From Chryseobacterium gleum (lineage in GTDB: Bacteria > Bacteroidota > Bacteroidia > Flavobacteriales_D > Sanyastnellaceae): DNA of 42,879 nt. Below the pieces are notes generated by a model. That model did not search any database. It was not told where the DNA came from and saw only the letters and a program-made list of their open reading frames with translations. Below are positions 33,822-42,375 of this stretch, one piece after another. Within the stretch, counting starts at the first letter, position 1, and each line of letters starts with the position of its first letter. Where the stretch lies: positions 1 through 42,879 of the forward strand of contig CAMCVP010000017.1 in the NCBI GenBank assembly GCA_945881835.1, given 5' to 3'. The position numbers and the translations under genes were made by a program.

Positions 33822-34139
33822 ATGGCAGTTGAAATTACAGACACAAACTACAGCGAATTGGTTGATGGTCCAGACAAAGTAGTGATGATTGATTTTTGGG
33901 CAGAGTGGTGCGGACCATGTAAATTGGTTGGTCCAATCGTAGACGAATTGTATTCTGAATACGAAGGTCGTGCGGTTGTAGGTAAAGTTAACGTAGACAA
34001 CAATCCAGAAATCAGTGCGAAATTTGGAATCAGAAATATCCCTACTATCATTTTCGTGAAGAACGGAGAAGTTGTAGACAAGAGCGTAGGTGCTGTTCCT
34101 AAGAACGTACTTTCTGAAAAGCTTGATGCTATTCTATAA
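33822..34139 (+). CDS. trxA: Thioredoxin
   Basis: A 105-residue cytosolic thioredoxin that reduces protein disulfides. The active site is WCGPC with Cys30 and Cys33 (DFWAEWCGPCKLVGP), followed by the cis-proline segment IRNIPTIIFVKNGE. ATG 33822 is used; the frame is open to 33780, but the extra residues are not thioredoxin-like. It has its own promoter and a terminator, so it is a single-gene transcript. Confidence 0.97.
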   Translation: MAVEITDTNYSELVDGPDKVVMIDFWAEWCGPCKLVGPIVDELYSEYEGRAVVGKVNVDNNPEISAKFGIRNIPTIIFVKNGEVVDKSVGAVPKNVLSEKLDAIL

Positions 34140-34164
34140 TAGTTTCATTTTTTTTTTTTTTTTG

Positions 34165-34190
34165 AAGAGGACCTCGGTCCTCTTTTTTTT
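34165..34190 (+). terminator. Rho-independent terminator of trxA
   Basis: AAGAGGACC (34165-34173) pairs perfectly with GGTCCTCTT (34176-34184) around a two-base loop, with eight T residues at the end (34183-34190). An additional run of about 17 T residues just before the stem (34147-34163) is unusual. Confidence 0.9.
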
Positions 34191-34264
34191 ACTACAAATG
34201 TGGTATTGCTCAAGGCCGATGTATAGTGTTCCTTTGCAATTGAGAATTAATCTAAATAAACGAA

Positions 34265-36475
34265 ATGAGAAGAGCGATTTATACAACAGTACTTTGTTTA
34301 TGCGGGATTCATGCCTTTGCGCAAAAGGATAGTTTGCCATCATTCACGTCATCGCCAGACACGTTACCAAAGTACATTATTAAGTACCTAGAAATTAAAG
34401 TTGCCTTATTGGAAGAGACAGGAAATCTTCCCGCGATAGATGGAGTAAGAATTTACGGTGGAAAGAAAACGGCATTTGTTACACCAGAGAAATTGAATAT
34501 TGACCTGTCGTCGAACAATTCACGACAGCTCTTCGGAAGAATCCCAGGTATTATGGTTTGGGAAAGTGATGGAAGCGGTATTCAAACTGGAATTGCAACG
34601 CGCGGATTAAGTCCGAACCGTTCATGGGAATTCAACATGCGTCAGAATGGATACGATATTTCTTCAGACGTTTTCGGATATCCAGAAGCGTATTACACTC
34701 CGCCTGCCGATGCGGTTAAACGGATTGAAGTGCTTCGCGGAGCAAGCAGCCTTCAATACGGACCTCAGTTTGGTGGAATGATTAATTATGTCTTCGACAC
34801 TGCTCCTGCCACAAACGGCAGCGAGACAAAGATTCGTCAGACCTTCGGCTCTTTCGGTTTGTTCAACAACTTCATTAGCACAGGGGTGCGTAAGGATAAA
34901 TTTTCGTTCTATTCATTTTACCACAGAAGATCGGCAGATGGTTGGAGAGAGAATAGCGGATACACGACGCAAACTGGATTCATTTCTGTCGGATACGATT
35001 TCAACGATAAGGTGAAAGTGAAAGCGGAGTATACCCATTCAGATATGCTTAGTCAGCAAGCCGGAGGGCTTACCGACGTTCAGTTCCAGGATAATGCACA
35101 ACAGAGTTTTCGAGCAAGAAACTGGATGAATATTCCATGGAACATGATGAATGTTCAGTTGGATATTGTGAGTTCAGAAAAATTTCAACTTGAATTAAAA
35201 ACCTTTGGATTGCTTGCTACGCGCGGAAGTGTCGGGTTCTTGGATCCGATTACCACGGCAGACAATGTTCTCACCACCACGAATGATTACGCAGTTCGTA
35301 GAGTAGACAGCGACCGATATCAAAATATAGGAACCGAGTTACGCGGCAAGTACGTTTTTAATCTATTTGGAAATGACCAGACGCTTGCCTTCGGTGCTCG
35401 CGCTTATCAGGCGAAGACCTTCCGTCATCAAAAGGGTAACGGTACAACAGGATTCGATTACAACATGGAATTGGATTCATTGGGGTATAAGGTGAATTAT
35501 GTTTTCGGAACCAAGAACTACGCGCTATTTGCTGAACAGGCGCTGTATGTTGGAAAACGCTTGTTGTTTGTTCCGGGTGTTCGGTTAGAACAGATTACTG
35601 CTACTGGCAGTGGAACAGTGAATTACAACAACGGCGATATTCCGTTGCAGGAGCGTACCGTTTCAAAAGTGCTAGCAGGAATAGGTGCAGAATTTCATTT
35701 AAATGAAGACAATGAAATTTACGCGAATGTTTCTCAGGCCTTTCGTCCAATGACATTCTCAGAGTTGATTCCTTCAGCCACGACAGACGTTATTGATCCG
35801 AACTTAAAATACAGCGAGTCGTTGAACATAGACCTTGGCGTGCGTGGTTCATGTAAGAATTATGTGAACTACGATGTGAGTGTTTATCAAATGAACATAC
35901 AAGATCGAATTGGAACCTATACTCAGAGCAGTATTCGTTATGTAACGAATATTGGTTCTTCCTTATCGAAAGGCGTTGAGATGTATGTGGAAGGAAATGT
36001 GTTAAGTAAATTCAAACATGGAAAATTCGGAAGTCTTCAACCGTTTGCTTCCATTGCCTACAACGAAGCGACTTACACCAGCTGGAACGATCCTACTGTT
36101 ATAGCGGGTTCTTCTTCCGACCGAACAAATAAAGCGGTTGAAAACGCACCTAGAAGGATTCAGCGCTACGGTTTAACCTATAAGTTGAAAGGATTCAGCG
36201 CAACCTATCAATTGAATAAGGTCAGCGAAGCATTTGCAGATGCGACGAATTCAATTTTGCCTTCTGTTGATGCCAAATCAGGACTTATACCAGCATACAG
36301 TGTAAGCGACTTGAGCTTTGGATATAGCGGTAAAGAGAATTACACCCTTCAAATGGGCGTGAACAACCTCTTCGACGAAAGTTATTTCACAAGAAGGGCC
36401 GGAGGTTACCCCGGCCCTGGATTATTGCCTTCGAACGGAAGAACTTTCTTCTTCACATTCGGAATAAATCTCTAG
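34265..36475 (+). CDS. TonB-dependent receptor, FecA-like
   Basis: A 736-residue outer-membrane receptor. After a signal peptide (about 1-20) comes the plug (SRQLFGRIPGIMVWESDGSG, IATRGLSPNRSWEFNMRQNG, then VKRIEVLRGASSLQYGPQFGG), a sequence typical of the FecA/iron-citrate branch, followed by a 22-stranded barrel and a C-terminal phenylalanine-rich end (FFFTFGINL). Probably imports a ferric chelate, but this is by likeness only. No TonB, ExbB or regulator genes lie beside it. Its last four bases overlap the convergent yceI-like gene (CTAG). Confidence 0.88.
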   Translation: MRRAIYTTVLCLCGIHAFAQKDSLPSFTSSPDTLPKYIIKYLEIKVALLEETGNLPAIDGVRIYGGKKTAFVTPEKLNIDLSSNNSRQLFGRIPGIMVWESDGSGIQTGIATRGLSPNRSWEFNMRQNGYDISSDVFGYPEAYYTPPADAVKRIEVLRGASSLQYGPQFGGMINYVFDTAPATNGSETKIRQTFGSFGLFNNFISTGVRKDKFSFYSFYHRRSADGWRENSGYTTQTGFISVGYDFNDKVKVKAEYTHSDMLSQQAGGLTDVQFQDNAQQSFRARNWMNIPWNMMNVQLDIVSSEKFQLELKTFGLLATRGSVGFLDPITTADNVLTTTNDYAVRRVDSDRYQNIGTELRGKYVFNLFGNDQTLAFGARAYQAKTFRHQKGNGTTGFDYNMELDSLGYKVNYVFGTKNYALFAEQALYVGKRLLFVPGVRLEQITATGSGTVNYNNGDIPLQERTVSKVLAGIGAEFHLNEDNEIYANVSQAFRPMTFSELIPSATTDVIDPNLKYSESLNIDLGVRGSCKNYVNYDVSVYQMNIQDRIGTYTQSSIRYVTNIGSSLSKGVEMYVEGNVLSKFKHGKFGSLQPFASIAYNEATYTSWNDPTVIAGSSSDRTNKAVENAPRRIQRYGLTYKLKGFSATYQLNKVSEAFADATNSILPSVDAKSGLIPAYSVSDLSFGYSGKENYTLQMGVNNLFDESYFTRRAGGYPGPGLLPSNGRTFFFTFGINL

Positions 36476-37005
36476 ACTTGCTTGATCATTTGAACGTTCA
36501 ACGCTAATTTGATTACCTCGTCAAGAACGATAGAACCATCTTCGCTTGTCGCGTTCCAAGTCAAACCGTATTCACTTCTGTTTAAAGCGCCTGTGATTTC
36601 GAAACCTGCTTTTACTTGTCCCCATGGATCAACCACAGTTCCAGTAAATTCAACGTTCATTGAAATTTCTTTTTCTACTCCGTGCATGTTGAACATACCT
36701 TTCATTGCATACTGACCATCGCCAGTCTTCGTGAATGAAGAAGACTTGAAATTCAATTTCGGGAATTTTTCTACATCGAAAAACTCAGGGCTCTTCAAGT
36801 GACCATCGCGTTGCTCGTTTCGTGTGCTAACAGAATCGATGTCCGCTTCAAAAGAAATTTCAGCATCTGAAAAGTCAGTTGCATCTGCAGCCATAGTTGC
36901 AGTGTACGTGTTGAAGATTCCGTTTACGTTGGTAATCATCATGTGACGAACTTTAAACCCAATTTCACTGTGGGCGCCGTCGATATTCCAAATTTGTTTG
37001 CTCAT
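36472..37005 (-). CDS. YceI family protein
   Basis: A 177-residue lipocalin-like protein of the YceI family, which binds an isoprenoid such as octaprenyl-phosphate in the few members studied. The lead sequence WNIDGAHSEIGFKVRHMMITNVNG is characteristic, and the core has DSVSTRNEQRDGHLKSPEFFDVEKFPKLNF. There is no signal peptide, so this copy is probably cytosolic, unlike the periplasmic E. coli YceI. The gene overlaps the end of the FecA-like receptor by four bases. Confidence 0.92.
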   Translation of the reverse strand: MSKQIWNIDGAHSEIGFKVRHMMITNVNGIFNTYTATMAADATDFSDAEISFEADIDSVSTRNEQRDGHLKSPEFFDVEKFPKLNFKSSSFTKTGDGQYAMKGMFNMHGVEKEISMNVEFTGTVVDPWGQVKAGFEITGALNRSEYGLTWNATSEDGSIVLDEVIKLALNVQMIKQV

Positions 37006-37079
37006 GTTATTTGTTTTTTCGAATTTAAAGATATTTCAGTTTGAACGATGCGGGTTTACAATAAAATAATGTTTGAAGA

Positions 37080-37832
37080 CTACAATTGAGAATTGAGAAG
37101 TCTTCCAGATTCAATTAATTTTTTCAATAATGGAGAGCGACGCGTGGCTTCCAATAAATTCAAATGTCCAACGTGGTGCGTATCTGTTCCAATGAAATCG
37201 ACCAAGTCCGCTTCAATTAAGCGTTCTGAAATTCTTTTCACTCCCGGTCCGTAATGCCCTGTTAAGCAGTTCGTGTTAATCTGAATCAGAATTCCGCGAT
37301 CTGCTATGTCTTCGTATTTCGAGAAGTTATTGTGCCAATACTCGTATCGTTCTGGATGGGCAAGAATGGGCTTATATCCGCTTAGTTGTAGGTTGAAGAC
37401 AGCGCGTTTATAATTGATCTGCTCAGTGTCGAAAGACAACTCAAACAAAACGTATTTATCTCCAAAACTAAGAATGTCATTTTTAGCAATGAGCTCTTCA
37501 AAATGCTCATCGACGTAGTATTCCGCAGCTGCTTCCAATTGAACATCTATTCCACGAAGCTTCAATTCTGCATTAACTAAGGCTTCCTTTTCGCGAATAA
37601 TTTCGGTCGTGTTTTTATACATGTCCCAAAAAATATGCGGAGTAGTAATCAGCTTTTTGAAACCCATGCTCTGCAAAGCGGAAATGAGTTCAATGGAATT
37701 TTCCATATCCACAGATCCGTCGTCAATACCCGGAAGCAAATGACTGTGCATGTCGGCAACAAGAGGTGCGAAGCTCAACGCATCTTCCAATTGAGGATTT
37801 TTCTTTTTGAAAAGGCTTCCGAATACCGACAT
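37080..37832 (-). CDS. CpsB/CapC-type PHP phosphatase
   Basis: A 250-residue metal-dependent phosphatase of the PHP fold. The metal-binding H29 and H31 are in VADMHSHLLPGIDDGS; further metal ligands are in TTPHIFWDMY, AHPERYE and GTDTHHVG. CpsB/CapC enzymes dephosphorylate tyrosine kinases of capsule or exopolysaccharide export. No capsule, Wzc-type kinase or export genes are visible here, so its partner is elsewhere or the role differs. It lies between YceI and the BtuB-like receptor, same strand, with 46 bases to the latter, and may be co-transcribed. Confidence 0.9.
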   Translation of the reverse strand: MSVFGSLFKKKNPQLEDALSFAPLVADMHSHLLPGIDDGSVDMENSIELISALQSMGFKKLITTPHIFWDMYKNTTEIIREKEALVNAELKLRGIDVQLEAAAEYYVDEHFEELIAKNDILSFGDKYVLFELSFDTEQINYKRAVFNLQLSGYKPILAHPERYEYWHNNFSKYEDIADRGILIQINTNCLTGHYGPGVKRISERLIEADLVDFIGTDTHHVGHLNLLEATRRSPLLKKLIESGRLLNSQL

Positions 37833-37878
37833 ACTTAATTTTATTGCTTGCTAAGATAATTCATTCGTTTGAGTTGTG

Positions 37879-39786
37879 TTAGTTTATGTTGAAACGAAAT
37901 CCAACACGGAACCAACGCCCCGGCATTTCAATGAATCCTTGATCAAAGTATTTTTTATCTAGCAAATTCGTCACGTCGAAATTCATCGTGATGTTTTCAT
38001 TCAGCTTCCACATGCCTCGGAAATCAAATACGGTATAGTTAGTTCCTGTGAAACGTTCTGTATAGCGCACGGTTAGGTTTGTGCTAAATGCGTTTGTTAT
38101 TTGCTGACGGTATTGAAATGTAACGCGGTGTCTTGCGTGATACAAGGCATATTTGCTTTGCACATCGTTTTCCGTTCCGAGTTGTGCATCGAGGTAGGTG
38201 TAGTTCAACTTCAAAGATGCATTGTCGCCAACTTGCCAATACAAATTCGCATTCACTCCTAAGAAATTAACGGTTGTAAAGTTAGAAGGCGTCCATTTAT
38301 CGGAATCACTCACTCGTGTGTAGTTGATGGCGTTGTATACGCTGCGATAAAATCCGCTTGCAGTGAAATTCAACCTTCCGAATTTCTTGAATCCCACCTC
38401 GAAGTTGCCTGCTTTCTCTTCCAACAGCGAATCGTTACCTGTGTTTGCACGATCGGAGTAATACAATTCAGTGTAGGAAGGAAGGCGATTGCCTGTTCCA
38501 ACATTGGCGAAGATTGCAGATTTGTCTGTGAAGTGACGAATGGTTTCAATGCCAGGGAAGAAACTAACCCCATTGGCCGTGTTGTATTGCGCATTCACAC
38601 CAACCGTGGTGTTGAATTTTCCAAGCATAAATCTTTCTTCACCATATAGGTTGAAGAACGAACGCGAGTGATCGCCAAGGTTGGTGCTTTGAATGATTTC
38701 CGTTCTTGCTTCAGCGCCTAAACCAAGTTGACCAAATTTATTTCCTCTTAAAGCATGGAATTCTAGGCCCGCCGCTTTGCTGTTGTGCGTGTTTTCATAG
38801 AGACTCGGATTGTCTTCAACAAGCACATAATGATCTTTGTTGAAACGCGCATAGGCAATGGGCTTGAACGTCCAGATGTTTTTCGCATCAACAATATTTG
38901 CTTTCGCTGAAACGAATGAAGTGTTCACCTCTTCAACCGCGTCTTTGTCGAACGGAAAGGCATAAAAGCCGTTGGCTCCAAAGTTGTTTTTGAAATGTCC
39001 AGCCATGACATCCAAGGTGTTGTTTCGCTTCAACTGATAATGTCCGAGGTAACTAATGCGTTGTTGTTCATTCGCTGAATTGTAGCGGTATCCGTTTGTT
39101 TTGAATTGACCAGCAGAAATGCTGTGTTGCGATCTGTTTCTTCCGAATGCTGCCATGGCTTGAATGCCATTCGCAACATAACCTTCTTGAGAAGATGCTG
39201 TGGCGTTGAAGGTTTCAACAAACGAAGTCCCTGCTCTAGGCAACGAAGTAATAATGTTAATGGCACCAGCCAACGCGTTCGAACCGTAGATTCTTCCGGC
39301 AGTTCCGCTCATGACTTCAATGCGTTCAATTTGTGAAAGGTCCACCGGAAGGTTCAGCATGTGGTGTCCAGTTTGCGGGTCGCGCATGGGAACACCGTTG
39401 ATTAGAATAAGGCATTGCTCGAATCCCGCACCCATCATGGAGATGTCTGCTTGCGCACCGAACGGCCCGCGCTCGCGAATGTCTAGTCCAGATACGTAAC
39501 CCAACAATTCGTTCAGGCTTCTAACGGGAAGAGACTGAATGTCTTTCTTAGAAATGATTTGCACATCTCTTCCGTAGTTTCCGTTCAACCTTTTTTCTTG
39601 AATGTTTGCACCAACAAGGACATAGGTTTCTATGGCAGGAAGGTTTATGTAATCTCGGGGAATAACATAACATTTTTCCATAGGGGGCTCAACAATGACT
39701 TTGATTGAATCGTTACCAGGCTGAGCCCAAGAACTTAATGTTGCAATGGCCGCGAAGGCAGTCAACAGGAGATGTTTTGTTTTCAT
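37879..39786 (-). CDS. TonB-dependent receptor, BtuB-like
   Basis: A 635-residue outer-membrane receptor. Signal peptide (residues 1-21), plug with SLNELLGYVSGLDIRERGPFG, CLILINGVPMRDPQTGHHML and VMSGTAGRIYGSNALAGAINII, then a barrel ending in GRWFRVGFRFNIN. The length and plug resemble the vitamin B12 and small-ligand receptors, but the substrate is unproven. The upstream gap is only 73 bases and holds no cobalamin riboswitch. It is divergent from the TPR gene, and promoter-like elements of both lie in that gap. Confidence 0.88.
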   Translation of the reverse strand: MKTKHLLLTAFAAIATLSSWAQPGNDSIKVIVEPPMEKCYVIPRDYINLPAIETYVLVGANIQEKRLNGNYGRDVQIISKKDIQSLPVRSLNELLGYVSGLDIRERGPFGAQADISMMGAGFEQCLILINGVPMRDPQTGHHMLNLPVDLSQIERIEVMSGTAGRIYGSNALAGAINIITSLPRAGTSFVETFNATASSQEGYVANGIQAMAAFGRNRSQHSISAGQFKTNGYRYNSANEQQRISYLGHYQLKRNNTLDVMAGHFKNNFGANGFYAFPFDKDAVEEVNTSFVSAKANIVDAKNIWTFKPIAYARFNKDHYVLVEDNPSLYENTHNSKAAGLEFHALRGNKFGQLGLGAEARTEIIQSTNLGDHSRSFFNLYGEERFMLGKFNTTVGVNAQYNTANGVSFFPGIETIRHFTDKSAIFANVGTGNRLPSYTELYYSDRANTGNDSLLEEKAGNFEVGFKKFGRLNFTASGFYRSVYNAINYTRVSDSDKWTPSNFTTVNFLGVNANLYWQVGDNASLKLNYTYLDAQLGTENDVQSKYALYHARHRVTFQYRQQITNAFSTNLTVRYTERFTGTNYTVFDFRGMWKLNENITMNFDVTNLLDKKYFDQGFIEMPGRWFRVGFRFNIN

Positions 39787-39810
39787 AGTACCGAATAAAA
39801 ATCAGTGGTG

Positions 39811-39841
39811 CGAAGATACTTCAATGTGTTTCGTACATTTG
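39811..39841. promoter_or_regulatory. Divergent -7-like elements of the BtuB-like receptor and TPR genes
   Basis: On the minus strand TATCTTCG (39811-39818) faces the receptor; on the plus strand TACATTTG (39834-39841) faces the TPR gene. Both resemble TAnnTTTG. The -33 parts are unclear. Confidence 0.45.
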
Positions 39842-39859
39842 CACTTCAAATATTGAATT

Positions 39860-40387
39860 ATGAATCATGCAGTGAAGTTTTTGTTTGCGCTATCGAGCGT
39901 GTTTATGACCGTTCTATTGTTCAGTGAAGGATCTTGGGGGAAGGGAATTGCGATGATTATTCCAACAGCCATCTTGGTATTCATGTGTACGCGCAGTGTT
40001 CGAATGATTTTGGTGTTTTATTACATGCAAGTTCAAAAGATTGAAAAGGCCCGTAAGTGGTTAGAGCGCATTAAAGTGAATCAGTTGTGGAAGAATCAAC
40101 GCGGATACTATTTCTTCATCAAAGGATCTATGGATGTTCAAACCAACAAGTTCTCTGAAAGCGAGCGTTTGTTCAAAGAAGCGTTACGTCTTGGTTTGAA
40201 GAAAGACGTTGACAAAGCAGCGGTGTATTTGAATCTTGCTGTTTTATCTGGAAACAAGAACGATAAAATGACAGCGACCATGCATTTGAAAAAAGCAGAG
40301 GCGTTGGATTCGAAAGGCTATTTGAAAAACGACATCAAGCAAGTGAAGAAGATGTTGAATGCCAGTCCGAAAATGGTGCGACGTTAA
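39860..40387 (+). CDS. Membrane-anchored TPR protein of unknown function
   Basis: A 175-residue protein with two membrane helices (about 6-23 and 27-52) and a cytoplasmic tetratricopeptide-like region (WLERIKVNQLWKNQRGYYFFIKGSMDVQTN and FSESERLFKEALRLGLKKDVDKAAVYLNLAVLSG, then ATMHLKKAEALD). The repeat helices suggest a scaffold for protein contacts. No function can be given. It is divergent from the BtuB-like receptor and is followed by a palindrome-derived terminator. Confidence 0.72.
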   Translation: MNHAVKFLFALSSVFMTVLLFSEGSWGKGIAMIIPTAILVFMCTRSVRMILVFYYMQVQKIEKARKWLERIKVNQLWKNQRGYYFFIKGSMDVQTNKFSESERLFKEALRLGLKKDVDKAAVYLNLAVLSGNKNDKMTATMHLKKAEALDSKGYLKNDIKQVKKMLNASPKMVRR

Positions 40388-40403
40388 TTGCGACAAATAA
40401 TTC

Positions 40404-40423
40404 GGGGCGAATAATCATTCGCC
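40404..40423. repeat. GGGGCGAAT-type palindrome
   Basis: GGCGAAT (40406-40412) pairs perfectly with ATTCGCC (40417-40423) around AATC. It is related to the palindromes inside the gene at 21398. It lies 16 bases after the stop of the TPR gene. Confidence 0.75.
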
Positions 40424-40448
40424 TTAATTTGTGGAAGAAAAATCTATT

Positions 40449-40480
40449 CGGGGCGGAAATATTTCTGCTCCGTTTTTTTT
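40449..40480 (+). terminator. Repeat-derived terminator
   Basis: CGGGGCGGAAAT (40449-40460) pairs with ATTTCTGCTCCG (40461-40472) over twelve positions, two being G-T, and is followed by eight T residues. It is a member of the same palindrome family as 40404-40423 and ends transcription before the GreA-like gene. Confidence 0.78.
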
Positions 40481-40500
40481 GAAGGATGAAATATTCTAGA

Positions 40501-40953
40501 ATGAATAAAATAGAGGTGTACGAAGCGTTGGTGAAGGTGATTCAGGAGCGAGGGGCTGAGATGCAATTGGCGTGGAATGAACTCATGGAGTCGAATAAGC
40601 AAGAGGGGAAGAGTTCGGCTGGAGATAAGCATGAGACTGCAGCGGCGCAGGTGCATCTGGAATTGGAGAAGATGGGAAAGCAAATGCAAGAGCACAATCG
40701 CAAATGCGAAGAGCTAGAGCGATTCAATCCGTCTAAACTAGAATCGAACAATCAAGTGAGAAGCGGTTCATTGGTTGAAACCAGCGTGGGCTGGTTTTAT
40801 ATCATAACCTCTTTCGGAAAACTCACCACACCATCAGGAAATTGTTTCATCATAAGTGCTGCCTCTCCCATTGGACAAGCGCTGTTTGGGAAGAAAATAG
40901 GAGAAGCGTTTCATTGGAATGGGAGGAAGGGGTCTGTGGTTGGGATCAGATGA
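40501..40953 (+). CDS. GreA/GreB-like C-terminal domain protein
   Basis: A 150-residue protein. The first half is helical and charged, with the SAGDKHETAAAQVHLELEKMGKQM pattern that many Bacteroidota proteins share with the transcript cleavage factor GreA coiled coil; the second half ends SPIGQALFGKKIGEAFHWNGRKGSV, similar to the GreA C-terminal FKBP-like domain. ATG 40501 is used over 40486. Likely a cytosolic transcription factor or an uncharacterised paralogue. The terminator just upstream suggests an independent transcript. Confidence 0.7.
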   Translation: MNKIEVYEALVKVIQERGAEMQLAWNELMESNKQEGKSSAGDKHETAAAQVHLELEKMGKQMQEHNRKCEELERFNPSKLESNNQVRSGSLVETSVGWFYIITSFGKLTTPSGNCFIISAASPIGQALFGKKIGEAFHWNGRKGSVVGIR

Positions 40954-41002
40954 CTGGGATGCTAGATTTAAACCTGTTTTTTATCGTAAGGCACCAACTA
41001 AA

Positions 41003-41821
41003 CTATTCCTTTTCAAATAAATCTATTTGATCCACTCTCAGGTTGCTTGGGTTCTCAAGAGCTAACCCAAAACCATATTCATCACCCTCAATCATTCCTG
41101 AAATTTTGAACAAGTCGCCAATAGAATAACCTATAAATTGAGATTTAATTTGGTTTTGACTCATTTCTAAATCTTCGTCTCCAAGAGTCATGTCGTATGC
41201 TTCATGAACAGAGTTAGAAACCCAGTATCTAAATGGTGTGTTGAAAACTTCAAAATCTACCCAATTTCCTATTATTCCATCGAGTTCCTTTGCCTTAAGT
41301 TGAAAAATCCAGTTGTCAATGTTCTTCGAGGACTTTACAATTTTCAAAATTTCATCCTGTCTTTGTTCTTCTGTGTCGTACAAATTATCGTTAACATCTA
41401 AAAGTTGGCTGAAGTAATTTAATTGATCAGAAGGATATTTTTTCATTTCAGCATTATTTCTTTCTATCATAATTTTTAAATTTTCATTAGAAAGTTTGGC
41501 TAACTCAAAAGTTGAAATCCTTAATTTCATGGGAGAGTTTGATGATATATATGAGATGGAAGGGTTGTTCAATGGATGTTTTATATCAATAAATTTTTCC
41601 ATTTTACAATCATAAGTTGTGTCCACTTCATTGTCTATAGATTTACTATAAAGTATTTTTAAACCCTGCGCATTAGTACCTTCGTATAATCCACTGGAAA
41701 TTTCAATTTCCTTTACGATATCCTTTTTTAGTTTATCAAATTCGCTTGATTCTTTTTTGTTGTTGCAACTAAGAATTAAAAGACTAGCAAGAATTAGAAA
41801 AAATATTGATTTGCGGAACAT
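41003..41821 (-). CDS. Lipoprotein of unknown function (downstream of pair)
   Basis: A 272-residue lipoprotein with lipobox LLILSC and Cys19 (start ATG 41821, chosen over 41854 because it gives the shortest canonical signal). The mature part is Asn-, Ser- and Lys-rich and helical (FDKLKKDIVKEIEISSGLYEG), and ends in a beta-rich segment with IGDLFKISGMIEGDEYGFG that echoes VGDKVMISGRTEG of the upstream gene, suggesting a shared OB-like module. The start lies two bases from the stop of that gene. Base composition looks more A+T rich than the neighbours. Function unknown. Confidence 0.72.
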   Translation of the reverse strand: MFRKSIFFLILASLLILSCNNKKESSEFDKLKKDIVKEIEISSGLYEGTNAQGLKILYSKSIDNEVDTTYDCKMEKFIDIKHPLNNPSISYISSNSPMKLRISTFELAKLSNENLKIMIERNNAEMKKYPSDQLNYFSQLLDVNDNLYDTEEQRQDEILKIVKSSKNIDNWIFQLKAKELDGIIGNWVDFEVFNTPFRYWVSNSVHEAYDMTLGDEDLEMSQNQIKSQFIGYSIGDLFKISGMIEGDEYGFGLALENPSNLRVDQIDLFEKE

Positions 41822-41823
41822 AT

Positions 41824-42375
41824 TTATTGAATGAATTTTGTGATTTCTGAGCATGCTAAATCAATTTCAGGCTTGTCTAATGCACCCGAATCCGTGAAAG
41901 ATCTTTCCCCTTCGGTTCTTCCTGAAATCATGACTTTATCACCAACGTTGAAAGTCTTACAAGGTGAATTATTAGATGTTTTACAATAAATAATGATTTG
42001 TCCGTACCCCTCTCCAAAAAAAAGAAATTCTTTCTCATTTTCTTCCGAATTGGTTGTTGCAGGCCCACAGTGAACATTAACCCAAACATAGCAATCCTCT
42101 CCCTCTCCAGTGATCTTCTCAACCATACCTATCCAGTTTTTTATTTGTATATTTTTGTTCAGAAAGGTTGATGCACGCTGTTCTATTTCAGATATTCGGT
42201 ATTCATTTCCTGTGTTTTTTTCTCGTTCATCTCTAAGAGTATGAACCATTTCGACAAAACCAACTTGATCACCAGGTCGAGGGTCGACAAATGCTTTTTT
42301 CTGATTCGAAGCGTTTTTACAACTAGTAATTAGAAGCATACATATGGCAATGGCAGAGTAAATCTTAGATGTCAT
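41824..42375 (-). CDS. Lipoprotein of unknown function with possible OB-like domain
   Basis: A 183-residue lipoprotein with lipobox LLITSC and Cys19. A coiled N-terminal part (EMVHTLRDEREKNTGNEYRISEIEQ) is followed by beta strands (KNIQIKNWIGMVEKITGEGEDCYVWVNVHCG, then VGDKVMISGRTEG), which look like an OB fold. It is the first of two adjacent lipoprotein genes, almost touching. The base composition and codons look different from the housekeeping genes to the left, so recent acquisition is possible. No function is assigned. Confidence 0.72.
   Translation of the reverse strand: MTSKIYSAIAICMLLITSCKNASNQKKAFVDPRPGDQVGFVEMVHTLRDEREKNTGNEYRISEIEQRASTFLNKNIQIKNWIGMVEKITGEGEDCYVWVNVHCGPATTNSEENEKEFLFFGEGYGQIIIYCKTSNNSPCKTFNVGDKVMISGRTEGERSFTDSGALDKPEIDLACSEITKFIQ

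Noticed and set aside
39787-39859. Cobalamin riboswitch upstream of the BtuB-like receptor
   Set aside because: The gap is only 73 bases, too short for that riboswitch, and shows no matching box.
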